From Candidatus Pelagibacter sp. (lineage in GTDB: Bacteria > Pseudomonadota > Alphaproteobacteria > Pelagibacterales > Pelagibacteraceae): a stretch of DNA of 6,381 bases. The stretch spans positions 1 to 6,381 of the forward strand of contig JAOHCJ010000036.1 of assembly GCA_028095445.1 (NCBI GenBank), in the 5' to 3' direction. Below the pieces are notes generated by a model. It worked only from the letters and a program-made list of their open reading frames with translations, did no database searches and was not told the origin of the DNA. The translations under genes were made by a program, and so were the position numbers. Shown piece after piece: positions 1 through 6,381 of this stretch (position 1 is its first letter; every line of letters begins with the position of its first letter).

Positions 1-38
1 AAAAATTTATTGATATAGTTAAAAAAACATATAGTTAA
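1..38 (+). CDS. tpiA: Triose-phosphate isomerase, last codons only (5' end outside window)
   Basis: In the frame starting at base 3 the window opens with KFIDIVKKTYS followed by TAA at 36-38. This looks like the C-terminal helix of triose-phosphate isomerase, which commonly ends in a K-F-x-x-I-I/V-K-x-x-Y type tail. Position supports the call: tpiA lies directly upstream of secG in many alphaproteobacteria, and here the stop is only five bases before the secG start. The enzyme interconverts dihydroxyacetone phosphate and glyceraldehyde 3-phosphate in the cytoplasm. Only eleven residues are visible, so the identification rests mainly on gene order; bases upstream of the window would settle it. 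Confidence 0.6.
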   Translation, partial: KFIDIVKKTYS

Positions 39-43
39 TCCCA

Positions 44-346
44 ATGGAAAATATTCTATTAGTATTAAACATCATTATTGCTCTAATTTTAGTTCTTTTG
101 ATTTTATTCCAGAAATCTGAAGGTGGAGCACTTGGAATAGGTGTTTCACAAGATAATTTTATGTTTTCAAGAACTGCAGGTAATTTTATGACAAAAGCTA
201 CAGGAATAGTAGCCACACTTTTCATAATTTGCAGTTTAGCTCTCACAATAATTTCTAGAGGAGAATTAGCTCCAACTTCGTCGGTACTAGATAAAATAGA
301 GGAAAATTCCGATGATACTCCATCTATACCAGAAAATAATAATTAA
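44..346 (+). CDS. secG: SecG, protein-export translocase subunit
   Basis: SecG is the small accessory subunit of the SecYEG channel in the inner membrane and assists SecA-driven export. The 100-residue protein has the family layout: a first membrane helix at about residues 3-21, a cytoplasmic loop with the hallmark QKSEGGALG (23-31), a phenylalanine- and glycine-containing stretch (NFMFSRTAGNFMTKAT), a second helix at about 52-70, and a polar, acidic, low-complexity tail rich in E, N, D and P. Length is close to other SecG proteins (E. coli about 110). The ATG at 44 is the natural start because the first helix begins at once and tpiA ends five bases upstream; there is no visible Shine-Dalgarno, so translation may be coupled to tpiA. 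It lies between tpiA and pyrG, as is common in alphaproteobacteria. Confidence 0.95.
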   Translation: MENILLVLNIIIALILVLLILFQKSEGGALGIGVSQDNFMFSRTAGNFMTKATGIVATLFIICSLALTIISRGELAPTSSVLDKIEENSDDTPSIPENNN

Positions 347-386
347 ACCTTTTCAATTCGTTAATAGTTCGCTATAAGATAATTCC

Positions 387-2003
387 ATGGCGCGATATAT
401 ATTTGTCACTGGCGGCGTGGTTTCTTCTTTGGGAAAAGGTCTTTCTTCAGCTTCTCTAGCGTATTTACTTCAATCAAGAGGTTTTAAAGTAAGATTAAGA
501 AAATTAGATCCATATTTAAATGTAGACCCAGGAACAATGAGTCCTTTTCAACATGGTGAAGTATTTGTAACTGATGATGGTGCAGAAACTGATTTAGACC
601 TAGGTCATTATGAAAGGTTTTCAGGAATTTCAGCCAAAAAAACTGATAACATTACTACAGGGAAAATTTACAGCGACGTATTAAAAAAAGAACGTCAAGG
701 TGGATACTTAGGTAAAACAGTTCAAGTAATCCCGCACGTTACTGATCGAATAAAAGAATTTATTAAAAATGATACTTCCAAGGAAGATTTTGTTATTTGT
801 GAAATAGGAGGAATAGTAGGAGACATTGAAAGTCTACCATTCATAGAGGCTATAAGACAATTTTCAAATGATGTCGGTAAAAAGAACTCTTTATTCATAC
901 ATTTAACATTAGTTCCATATCTCAAAGCATCTGATGAAATTAAAACAAAACCGACTCAACACTCGGTAAAAGAGCTCAGAAGCCTAGGTATCCAACCCGA
1001 TATAATAATATGTAGATCTGAAAGAGAAATACCTTTAGGGCATAGAAAAAAAATATCTTTATTTTGTAACGTTGGTATTAAGAATGTAATTCAAACAGTA
1101 GATGTTAAAACTATATACGAAGCTCCAATTAGTTTTAATAGAGAAAATTTAGACACACAAGTTCTTGATTATTTTAAAATTAAATCAAAGAAAAAAGTTA
1201 ATCTTAACCCTTGGAAAAAAATAACAAAAATTGTTTTACATACAAAAAAAGTAATTAATGTAGCTATAATAGGTAAATATGTTGAACTTAAAGATGCCTA
1301 TAAATCTTTAGACGAAGCATTAACGCATGGCGGTGTTCAGAATAATTTAAAAGTAAATTTGATAAGAATTGACTCAGAAAACTTAAAGATTGAAGAAATT
1401 AAAAAAAGATTAAAAAATGTTTCAGGAATTTTAATACCAGGCGGATTTGGTAAACGAGGAACTGAAGGTAAAATTGAAGCTATAAAACATGCTAGGCAAA
1501 ATAAAATTCCTTTCTTTGGTATCTGTTTTGGTATGCAAATGGCAATCATTGAATTTGCTAGAAATAAGTTAAATATGAAAAAAGCAACATCAAGTGAATT
1601 TGGCAAAGGTGGTATTCCAATTATTGGATTAATTACCGAGTGGAATAAAGATGGAAAAATAATAAAAGGTACAGACAAAAATCTTGGTGGAACTATGAGA
1701 CTGGGTCTATATGATGCTAAGTTAAAAGATAATTCTTTAATAAAAAAAATTTACAAATCAAAACTAATTAAAGAAAGACACAGACATAGATATGAGGTAA
1801 ATGTAGCTTATAAAGATAAATTTGAAAAAAATGGTATGATTTTTTCTGGTTTATCTCCAGATAACAAATTACCAGAGATAATTGAGTTAAAAAACCATCC
1901 TTGGTTTGTTGCTGTACAATTTCATCCCGAATTTAAATCTAGACCTTTAGAGCCACATCCTTTATTCTCTTCCTTTATCAAAGCTGCAAAAAATCATAGA
2001 TGA
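387..2003 (+). CDS. pyrG: CTP synthase (glutamine-hydrolysing)
   Basis: PyrG makes CTP from UTP with ATP and glutamine-derived ammonia in the cytoplasm. The 538-residue protein is full length (E. coli 545). The N-terminal synthase domain has the P-loop [13 protein letters not shown] (6-18, Lys17), [15 protein letters not shown] (39-53), likely Mg ligands Asp71 and Glu139, and the UTP-site motif [11 protein letters not shown]. The class I glutamine amidotransferase domain starts near residue 289 and carries LIPGGFG (349-355), the nucleophile Cys380 in GICFGMQ, HRHRYEV (465-471), and the catalytic His513 and Glu515 in QFHPEF. The start fits the family N-terminus ([10 protein letters not shown]). 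It has the only sizeable leader upstream (40 bases after secG), but no Shine-Dalgarno, so a promoter there is possible but unproven. Its TGA stop overlaps the kdsA start (ATGA). Confidence 0.98.
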   Translation: MARYIFVTGGVVSSLGKGLSSASLAYLLQSRGFKVRLRKLDPYLNVDPGTMSPFQHGEVFVTDDGAETDLDLGHYERFSGISAKKTDNITTGKIYSDVLKKERQGGYLGKTVQVIPHVTDRIKEFIKNDTSKEDFVICEIGGIVGDIESLPFIEAIRQFSNDVGKKNSLFIHLTLVPYLKASDEIKTKPTQHSVKELRSLGIQPDIIICRSEREIPLGHRKKISLFCNVGIKNVIQTVDVKTIYEAPISFNRENLDTQVLDYFKIKSKKKVNLNPWKKITKIVLHTKKVINVAIIGKYVELKDAYKSLDEALTHGGVQNNLKVNLIRIDSENLKIEEIKKRLKNVSGILIPGGFGKRGTEGKIEAIKHARQNKIPFFGICFGMQMAIIEFARNKLNMKKATSSEFGKGGIPIIGLITEWNKDGKIIKGTDKNLGGTMRLGLYDAKLKDNSLIKKIYKSKLIKERHRHRYEVNVAYKDKFEKNGMIFSGLSPDNKLPEIIELKNHPWFVAVQFHPEFKSRPLEPHPLFSSFIKAAKNHR

Positions 2004-2824
2004 AAAATATTAAAGTAAACTGTGGAAATATAGAAATTTCAAATAAAAGCAAAATTTGTATTATTGCAGGACCATGCCAGCTAGAGACGGAGCAACATGC
2101 AATGGATATGGCTGGAAAAATTAAAGAAATTACGTCTAAATTTAAAATGGGTTTTATTTATAAAACCTCTTTTGATAAGGCTAATAGAACTAGTTTAAAA
2201 GGCAAAAGGGGTGCTGGACTTGAGCAATCGTTACCTATTTTTGATAAAATTAAAAAAGAATTAAACGTTCCAATATTAACCGACATTCATAATGCTGAAC
2301 AATGTTCTGTAGTTGCACCACATGCTGATGTTTTGCAGATACCAGCTTTTCTTTGCAGACAAACTGATTTGTTAGTTGCTGCAGCTAAAACAAAAAAAAT
2401 TATTAATGTTAAAAAAGGGCAGTTCCTTGCACCATGGGATATGGTTAATGTAACAAAAAAAATTGCAGACTCTGGTAATAATAATATTCTTGTTACAGAA
2501 AGAGGAGCTAGCTTTGGTTACAATACTTTAGTATCAGACATGAGGTCATTACCTATAATGGCAAAAAATGGTTACCCAGTAATATTTGATGCGACTCACT
2601 CAGTACAACAACCAGGAGGACTAGGTGAAACAAGTGGTGGTCAAAGAGAATTTGTAGAATATTTAGCTAGAGCTGCTGTAGCCGTAGGTGTTGCAGGAGT
2701 TTTTATTGAAACCCATCAAGATCCAGATAATGCACCTTCTGACGGACCTAATATGGTTCCATTGGATAAATTAGAAAAATTATTATCACAACTTTTTGAA
2801 ATTGATAATCTGATTAAAAAATAA
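2000..2824 (+). CDS. kdsA: KDO-8-phosphate synthase, metal-dependent (class II) type
   Basis: KdsA condenses phosphoenolpyruvate with arabinose 5-phosphate to give 3-deoxy-D-manno-octulosonate 8-phosphate, the precursor of the KDO that links lipid A to the LPS core; it therefore implies a Gram-negative outer membrane. The 274-residue TIM-barrel protein has IAGPCQLE (22-29), SFDKANRTS (57-65), [13 protein letters not shown] (113-125), [35 protein letters not shown] and [17 protein letters not shown]. Cys26, His200, Glu237 and Asp248 align with the four metal ligands of the Aquifex aeolicus enzyme (Cys11, His185, Glu222, Asp233), whereas the metal-independent E. coli form has Asn in place of the Cys. 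The start overlaps the pyrG stop by four bases and the stop abuts the eno ATG, which suggests coupled translation. The metal type is inferred from motif matching. Confidence 0.97.
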   Translation: MKNIKVNCGNIEISNKSKICIIAGPCQLETEQHAMDMAGKIKEITSKFKMGFIYKTSFDKANRTSLKGKRGAGLEQSLPIFDKIKKELNVPILTDIHNAEQCSVVAPHADVLQIPAFLCRQTDLLVAAAKTKKIINVKKGQFLAPWDMVNVTKKIADSGNNNILVTERGASFGYNTLVSDMRSLPIMAKNGYPVIFDATHSVQQPGGLGETSGGQREFVEYLARAAVAVGVAGVFIETHQDPDNAPSDGPNMVPLDKLEKLLSQLFEIDNLIKK

Positions 2825-4081
2825 ATGAGTAAAATTTTTAAAATAAGAGCTCGTCAAGTTTTTGACAGTAGAGGAAATCCAACAATAGAAGCAGAAGTAT
2901 ATTCTAAAAATTCAAGCTCTTCTGCTATTTGCCCTTCAGGTGCTTCAACAGGAACTTACGAAGCATTTGAAAAAAGAGATATTAAAAATAAAAGATACTT
3001 AGGAAAAAGTGTTTTAAGTGCAGTCAATTTAGTTAATCAAAAAATTTCAAAAAAACTTAAAGGATCAAATATCCATGATCAAGAACGAATTGATGCTATT
3101 TTGATAAATTTAGATGGTACGAGACAAAAATCTAAATTTGGTGCTAATGCAATTTTAGCAGTATCAGTAGCTGTTAAGAAACTTTCTGCAAAGATCAAGA
3201 AAGTACCTCTATATAAAACATTTTTAGTAAAAAATAATTACAAATTACCTTATCCACTAATGAATATTATTAATGGTGGAGCACACGCTAATAACGGATT
3301 AAGAATTCAAGAATTTATGATTCGACCTGATAAAGCTAAGACTTTTTCAGAGGCTATGAGAATATGCTTTATTGTAATTAGCAACTTAAGAAATTTAATT
3401 ATAAAGAAAGGTTTATCAACATCTGTAGGAGATGAAGGTGGTTTTGCTCCAATGATTAACAGTAATGAGAAAGCTTTAGATTTAGTTGTAGCTGCAATTA
3501 ATAAATCAGGTTTTAAGAATGGTAAAGATGTTTCAATTTGTTTAGATGTAGCCGCAAATGAATTAATTAAGCAAAATAGATACTCAATTCATTCAAAAAA
3601 ATTTATTTCTGTAGATAAATCAATCGAAAAATATCAAAAAATAATAGACAAATATAAAATCAAATCTATCGAAGACCCATTTGGAGAAAATGATTGGATG
3701 GCATGGAATAAATTAATGAGGTGTATAAATAAAGTTCAAATAGTAGGTGATGATCTTTATGTCACTAATTTAGAAAGACTTAAAAAAGGTTTTTTAAACA
3801 ACTCTTCAAATTCAATATTGATTAAACTTAATCAAATTGGTACAGTTTCCGAAACACTAGAGGTTATCAAGTTTGCACAAACTATTGGTTATAACACAAT
3901 AATTTCCCATAGGTCTGGAGATAGTGAAGACACTTTTATTGCAGACTTTGCTGTAGGCACAAATTCAAATCAAATCAAAACTGGATCATTAGCCAGATCT
4001 GAACGTGTTGCTAAATATAATCAATTATTACGTATAGAAGAAGAGCTTGGAAAAAGAGCATTAATGAATAAAGTTCATTAA
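2825..4081 (+). CDS. eno: Enolase (phosphopyruvate hydratase)
   Basis: Enolase interconverts 2-phosphoglycerate and phosphoenolpyruvate in glycolysis/gluconeogenesis. Family landmarks: ARQVFDSRGNPT (9-20), the mobile-loop PSGASTGTYEA (37-47), the His loop NGGAH (150-154), Gln162-Glu163, GDEGGFAP with Glu204 (the E. coli Glu209 equivalent), metal ligands Asp241, Glu283 and Asp309, catalytic Lys334 in ILIKLNQIG, SHRSGDSEDT with His362-Arg363-Ser364, Lys385, and the C-terminal RSERVAKYNQLLRIEEELG. All key residues are present, so it should be active. At 418 residues it is somewhat shorter than most bacterial enolases (about 425-432). One divergent stretch follows the His loop, HANNGLRIQEF where HADNxxxxQEF is usual. 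The start abuts the kdsA stop, and the TAA shares one base with the ftsB ATG. Enolase also takes part in RNA degradosomes in some bacteria; nothing here speaks for or against that. Confidence 0.97.
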   Translation: MSKIFKIRARQVFDSRGNPTIEAEVYSKNSSSSAICPSGASTGTYEAFEKRDIKNKRYLGKSVLSAVNLVNQKISKKLKGSNIHDQERIDAILINLDGTRQKSKFGANAILAVSVAVKKLSAKIKKVPLYKTFLVKNNYKLPYPLMNIINGGAHANNGLRIQEFMIRPDKAKTFSEAMRICFIVISNLRNLIIKKGLSTSVGDEGGFAPMINSNEKALDLVVAAINKSGFKNGKDVSICLDVAANELIKQNRYSIHSKKFISVDKSIEKYQKIIDKYKIKSIEDPFGENDWMAWNKLMRCINKVQIVGDDLYVTNLERLKKGFLNNSSNSILIKLNQIGTVSETLEVIKFAQTIGYNTIISHRSGDSEDTFIADFAVGTNSNQIKTGSLARSERVAKYNQLLRIEEELGKRALMNKVH

Positions 4082-4383
4082 TGCTGGGTAAATTAAAAAA
4101 AAACTATTTTTTATTAATTTCATCTTTTTTAATACTTTATTTTTTCTTTAATCTTTTAGATGGTGAAAGAGGTCTTTTTTCTTATTTTAAAAAAAAAGAA
4201 ATTTTGATAGATTTAAAAACTGAGGAAGCACAACTATATAACAAAGTTAAGGACCTGGAAATTAAAAATTCCTTATTAAGTGACAAATTGGATTTAGATT
4301 TTGTTGAGACTTTAATTAGGGAGAAGTTTTTGTTTGGCAAAGAGGGAGAGACCCTTTATATAATTAAAAAGAATGATAATTAA
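4081..4383 (+). CDS. ftsB: FtsB/DivIC-family septum formation initiator
   Basis: A 100-residue bitopic membrane protein of the FtsB/DivIC family, which joins FtsL and FtsQ in the divisome. The visible layout is a short basic cytoplasmic N-terminus (MLGKLKKNY), one membrane helix at about residues 9-26, the juxtamembrane GERGLFSYF (28-36), a charged heptad-like coiled coil at about 38-70, and a C-terminal globular tail ending in [18 protein letters not shown], which matches the family's R-x-x-x-x-x-x-x-x-G-E-x-x-Y/F pattern. Length fits FtsB (about 100). Its position after eno is the standard alphaproteobacterial one. In many relatives the pyruvate dehydrogenase genes follow; here the 3' end overlaps lipA by 11 bases. 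Two runs of nine A lie inside the gene (4095-4103 and 4189-4197). The family assignment is solid; the specific name ftsB is inferred from context. Confidence 0.88.
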   Translation: MLGKLKKNYFLLISSFLILYFFFNLLDGERGLFSYFKKKEILIDLKTEEAQLYNKVKDLEIKNSLLSDKLDLDFVETLIREKFLFGKEGETLYIIKKNDN

Positions 4384-5317
4384 ACATAGACATCCTGAAA
4401 AAGTAAACAAACCAATCAATCTAATAAAAAAAAAACCAGAGTGGATAAGGTCTAAATTAACAAACAGTAAAGAATTTTTTTTAACAAAAACAATTGTTAA
4501 TCAAAATAATTTAGTCACTGTATGTCAGGAAGCTAATTGTCCAAATATTACAGAATGTTGGAGTAAACGTCATGCTACATTTATGATCATGGGAGATACC
4601 TGTACAAGAGCGTGTGCTTTTTGTGACGTCAAAACAGGAAAACCTAAAAACTTAGATCCACTTGAACCATATAAAATTTCGAACGCTGTTCAAAAACTTA
4701 ATCTTAAACATGTTGTTATTACTTCTGTTGACCGAGATGACTTAGATGATGGTGGCTCAAATCATTTTTTTGATGTAATAACAGCTACAAGAAAAAAAAA
4801 CCCTCAAACTTCAATAGAAGTTTTAACTCCAGATTTTTTAAGAAAAGGTGATTCTTATAAAAAAATTTTAGAAGCCGACTTAGATGTTTTTAATCATAAT
4901 ATTGAAACGGTTCCAAGACTATATTTAAAAGTAAGACCAGGAGCGAGATATTTTGGTTCTTTAGAGCTTCTGAAAAATGTAAAAAAAATTAATAAAAAAG
5001 TATTTACTAAATCAGGCTTAATGGTTGGTCTAGGAGAAGATAAGGATGAACTAAGCCAAGTAATGGACGATCTTAGGTCAGCTGATGTAGATTTTTTAAC
5101 AATCGGCCAATATTTACAGCCTTCTGTAAAACACCATCCCCTGAAGAGATATTATCATCCAGATGAATTTAAAGACTTAGAAAATATTGCAAAGTCTAAA
5201 GGTTTTTTATTAGTTTCATCTTCGCCATTAACAAGATCGTCTTATCATGCAGATGAGGACTTTGCTCAATTAAAAAAAAATAGATTAGAAAAACACAATG
5301 CCCAAAGCTTCAGTTAA
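4373..5317 (+). CDS. lipA: Lipoyl synthase (radical SAM)
   Basis: LipA inserts two sulfur atoms at C6 and C8 of protein-bound octanoyl groups to form lipoyl cofactor for 2-oxoacid dehydrogenases and the glycine cleavage H protein. The 314-residue protein carries the auxiliary [4Fe-4S] motif C-x4-C-x5-C (Cys51, 56, 62), the radical-SAM C-x3-C-x2-C (Cys77, 81, 84 in CTRACAFC), [40 protein letters not shown], the QYLQPS segment, and the C-terminal RSSY (288-291) that helps bind the auxiliary cluster. The N-terminal RHPEKVNKP...KKPEWIR resembles alphaproteobacterial LipA and supports the ATG at 4373, although it lies inside ftsB. The 3' end overlaps ratA by 20 bases. No lipB, pdh or lpd gene is in the window. 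A runs of 10, 9 and 9 occur at 4426, 4792 and 5272, yet the frame is intact throughout. Confidence 0.98.
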   Translation: MIIKHRHPEKVNKPINLIKKKPEWIRSKLTNSKEFFLTKTIVNQNNLVTVCQEANCPNITECWSKRHATFMIMGDTCTRACAFCDVKTGKPKNLDPLEPYKISNAVQKLNLKHVVITSVDRDDLDDGGSNHFFDVITATRKKNPQTSIEVLTPDFLRKGDSYKKILEADLDVFNHNIETVPRLYLKVRPGARYFGSLELLKNVKKINKKVFTKSGLMVGLGEDKDELSQVMDDLRSADVDFLTIGQYLQPSVKHHPLKRYYHPDEFKDLENIAKSKGFLLVSSSPLTRSSYHADEDFAQLKKNRLEKHNAQSFS

Positions 5318-5747
5318 GAGATTAATTGAATGTAATAAAGAACAATTAGTTGATCTTGTTCTAGACATTGAAAGTTACCCAAATTTTATACCTTATTGCT
5401 TAGATGCAAAAATTTATGAAAAAAAAAAGGAAAATAACCTAATCTTAATAATTGCAGACCTTACAATAGGCAAAGGTCCGTTTAAGGCTACTTATAAAAG
5501 TGATGTTAGATTAAATAAAGATACAGACACTATTCATGTAACTAATATTGAAGGACCCCTCAAACATTTGGATAATAAATGGGTTTTTCTTGAAAAAAAT
5601 GGCTCTACTGAGATATCTTTTGATATTGATTTTGAGATTGAAAACAAATTTTTAAATATTGTAATGAACAAGTCTTTTCAGTATGGTTTAGACAAAATAG
5701 CTGACTCTTTTCAAAAAAGAGCAAATGATTTATTCAAGGGTAAATAA
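5298..5747 (+). CDS. ratA: RatA/COQ10-like START-domain protein (ubiquinone-binding)
   Basis: A 149-residue protein of the polyketide cyclase/START family to which COQ10 and bacterial RatA belong. The N-terminal pattern is [21 protein letters not shown] then [12 protein letters not shown] (23-34), followed by beta strands with [19 protein letters not shown] (52-70), [14 protein letters not shown] (84-97), [13 protein letters not shown] (106-118), and a long C-terminal amphipathic helix ending in FQKRANDLF. This is the full family length. COQ10 proteins bind ubiquinone and support its use in respiration; RatA of E. coli was described as a toxin acting on ribosome assembly. No antitoxin partner (ratB) is adjacent, and its place after lipA is the alphaproteobacterial coq10 position, so the ubiquinone role seems likelier; this is inference. 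It overlaps lipA by 20 bases in another frame. It contains an A10 run at 5419-5428. Confidence 0.88.
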   Translation: MPKASVKRLIECNKEQLVDLVLDIESYPNFIPYCLDAKIYEKKKENNLILIIADLTIGKGPFKATYKSDVRLNKDTDTIHVTNIEGPLKHLDNKWVFLEKNGSTEISFDIDFEIENKFLNIVMNKSFQYGLDKIADSFQKRANDLFKGK

Positions 5748-5760
5748 ATCTTTATATAAT
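5733..5760 (+). promoter_or_regulatory. Candidate sigma70-type promoter for the DUF2061 gene
   Basis: A perfect TATAAT hexamer lies at 5755-5760, just after the ratA stop. The best upstream partner is TTCAAG at 5733-5738 with a 16-base spacer, a poor match to TTGACA (3 of 6). Transcription from it would start near 5767 and leave a leader of about 16 bases that still contains the Shine-Dalgarno. In DNA this AT-rich a TATAAT is expected often by chance, so only its placement in one of the few real gaps supports it. Confidence 0.3.
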
Positions 5761-5770
5761 CATATGTGCA

Positions 5771-5776
5771 GAAAGG
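5771..5776 (+). promoter_or_regulatory. Shine-Dalgarno site of the DUF2061 gene
   Basis: GAAAGG lies six bases before the ATG at 5783, a good spacing and a fair match to the anti-Shine-Dalgarno. It is the only clear ribosome binding site in the window; the other + strand genes start at or inside the preceding stop, or lack a purine box. It supports 5783 as the start rather than the out-of-frame ATG at 5764. Confidence 0.6.
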
Positions 5777-5782
5777 TAAAGT

Positions 5783-5992
5783 ATGTCTGCAGATTTACAA
5801 AAAAGAATTATTGCAAAAACATTGACATGGCGTGTAACTGCTAGTTTAACAACTTTTATTATTGCATGGATATTAACAGGCGACTTATTAATTGGAGTTT
5901 CTATAGGAAGTATTCAGGCTATAAGTAAAATTTTTCTATATTATTTTCATGAGAGAATTTGGAACAATATAACTTGGGCAAAAGTTAAATAA
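5783..5992 (+). CDS. DUF2061 small inner-membrane protein
   Basis: A 69-residue protein that resembles the DUF2061 family of small predicted membrane proteins: an N-terminal basic segment (LQKRIIAKTLTWR, 5-17), then T-A-S-L-T-T-F with a first membrane helix at about residues 18-32, a short loop TGDL, a second helix at about 34-53 (LLIGVSIGSIQAISKIFLYY), and a closing YFHERIWNNITWAKVK. The K-x-x-x-W-R-x-x-x-x-x-x-T opening and the Y-x-x-H-E-R-x-W ending are the features recognised. Function is unknown. The gene has its own Shine-Dalgarno and a possible TATAAT box, lies 35 bases after ratA, and converges on cinA with an 8-base overlap of the 3' ends. This place between ratA and cinA is not part of the usual alphaproteobacterial order as I know it, so it may be a lineage-specific insertion. 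Confidence 0.82.
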   Translation: MSADLQKRIIAKTLTWRVTASLTTFIIAWILTGDLLIGVSIGSIQAISKIFLYYFHERIWNNITWAKVK

Positions 5993-6381
5993 TTTTATGA
6001 ATTATATTTAATGCAGTTTTAACAGTAGCTTTTTGAATAGATATTCTGTTTGAGCTTTTAAAATGATTTTCTTTAATAATTATTTTATTTCTTTTTTTAA
6101 ATCCAATATACACCAAACCAACTGGTTTTAATTTGGTTCCACCATTTGGGCCAGCAATACCTGTTATTGATACAGATATATTAGCATTACTAATTTTACT
6201 TAAGTTTTTGAGCATTGATATACAACATTCTTTACTCACTGCACCATGCTTAGTTATTATTTTTTTAGGTACTTTTAGAATAGTCATCTTTGCTATGTTT
6301 GAATAAGTAATAAGGCCCAAATTGAATACTTTAGAAGAACCACTTATTGATGTTATTGAGCTTGATAAAAGCCCCCCAGTA
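5985..6381 (-). CDS. cinA: CinA C-terminal / NMN deamidase (PncC) domain, 5' end outside window
   Basis: The minus-strand frame stays open to the right edge and gives 131 residues beginning TGGLLSSS, the second part of the family signature ESCTGG(L/W); the base at 6381 fits the third base of a TGT Cys codon. Further landmarks are SGSSKVF (13-19), TYSNIAK (25-31), HGAVS, SITGIAGPNGG (71-81) and KPVGLVYIG. The domain hydrolyses nicotinamide mononucleotide to nicotinic acid mononucleotide in pyridine nucleotide recycling. The Tyr and Lys of TYSNIAK are visible, while the Ser of the ESCTGG signature would lie just past the edge. A TTG at 6320 could be read as a start, but conserved sequence continues upstream, so the gene is cut by the window. 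Whether it is the short PncC form or a long CinA with an N-terminal MoCF domain cannot be seen. The stop overlaps the convergent DUF2061 gene. Confidence 0.93.
   Translation of the reverse strand, partial: TGGLLSSSITSISGSSKVFNLGLITYSNIAKMTILKVPKKIITKHGAVSKECCISMLKNLSKISNANISVSITGIAGPNGGTKLKPVGLVYIGFKKRNKIIIKENHFKSSNRISIQKATVKTALNIIHKII

Noticed and set aside
19..246. Minus-strand open frame opposite secG
   Set aside because: It mirrors the secG coding sequence, has no recognisable domain, and secG itself is unambiguous.
351..386. Possible promoter before pyrG (TTCAAT near 352 and TATAAG near 373)
   Set aside because: The spacer is about 15 bases and both boxes are weak; such matches are common in DNA this AT-rich. 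I also saw no hairpin or nucleotide-sensing leader in the 40-base gap.
722..925. Minus-strand open frame inside pyrG
   Set aside because: Shadow of a strongly conserved gene; no start signal or family resemblance.
1337..1678. Minus-strand hydrophobic open frame of 113 codons inside pyrG
   Set aside because: Its hydrophobicity arises from reading Lys/Glu-rich codons backwards (AAA to TTT, GAA to TTC), a typical artefact in AT-rich genes; it covers the essential amidotransferase domain of pyrG.
4426..4435. A10 run as a programmed frameshift or sequencing error in lipA
   Set aside because: The frame is intact on both sides with all lipA motifs, and the alternative frames give no meaningful extended product.
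5298..5747. RatAB toxin-antitoxin system
   Set aside because: No ratB-like partner is next to it; the gene sits in the alphaproteobacterial coq10 position after lipA, so a ubiquinone-related role is the simpler reading.
6318..6320. TTG as the start codon of the minus-strand cinA gene
   Set aside because: Conserved family sequence (TGGLLSSS, SGSSKVF) continues in frame upstream to the window edge, so the true start lies outside.
6371..6377. GCCCCCC run at the right edge, considered as a repeat or attachment site
   Set aside because: It encodes the two conserved glycines and the following Leu of the CinA TGGL signature and is simply coding sequence.

Overview
The window looks like a slice of a streamlined, AT-rich alphaproteobacterial chromosome, most likely from the SAR11/Pelagibacterales lineage. 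The grounds are strong A/T bias with AAA/ATT-type codons, almost no non-coding DNA (about 80 bases in 6.4 kb), start/stop overlaps at most gene junctions, and the alphaproteobacterial order tpiA-secG-pyrG-kdsA-eno-ftsB-...-lipA-ratA-...-cinA. Glycolysis genes (tpiA, eno) and an LPS gene (kdsA) argue against Rickettsia-like parasites, which have lost glycolysis. The taxon is inferred from gene order and composition, not from a database match.

Layout. Bases 1-38 are the last codons of tpiA. On the + strand there follow secG (protein export), pyrG (CTP synthesis), kdsA (KDO-8-phosphate synthase for LPS), eno (enolase), ftsB (divisome), lipA (lipoyl synthase), ratA/coq10-like (START-fold protein) and a small DUF2061 membrane protein. 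The last gene, on the - strand, is the C-terminal part of cinA/pncC (NMN deamidase domain); its 5' end lies beyond the right edge. From pyrG to ratA no junction has an intergenic base (overlaps of 4, 1, 11 and 20 bases, and one exact abutment), so these six genes probably form one translationally coupled operon. The only gaps are 39-43, 347-386 (40 bases, no convincing motif) and 5748-5782 (35 bases, with a TATAAT box and the only good Shine-Dalgarno in the window, before DUF2061). I see no RNA gene, insertion sequence, CRISPR array or clear hairpin terminator.

How the genes work together. This is a housekeeping cluster, not one pathway. tpiA and eno serve central carbon metabolism. Enolase makes phosphoenolpyruvate, which KdsA uses. 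PyrG makes CTP, which is used to activate KDO as CMP-KDO. SecG and FtsB are inner-membrane proteins. LipA makes the lipoyl cofactor of 2-oxoacid dehydrogenases and the glycine cleavage system. In many alphaproteobacteria pdhA-pdhB-pdhC-lpd lie between ftsB and lipA. Here the two genes overlap by 11 bases, so that block is absent from this locus. This is the most notable point of the window. I find no evidence for a new defence, mobile or otherwise exotic system.
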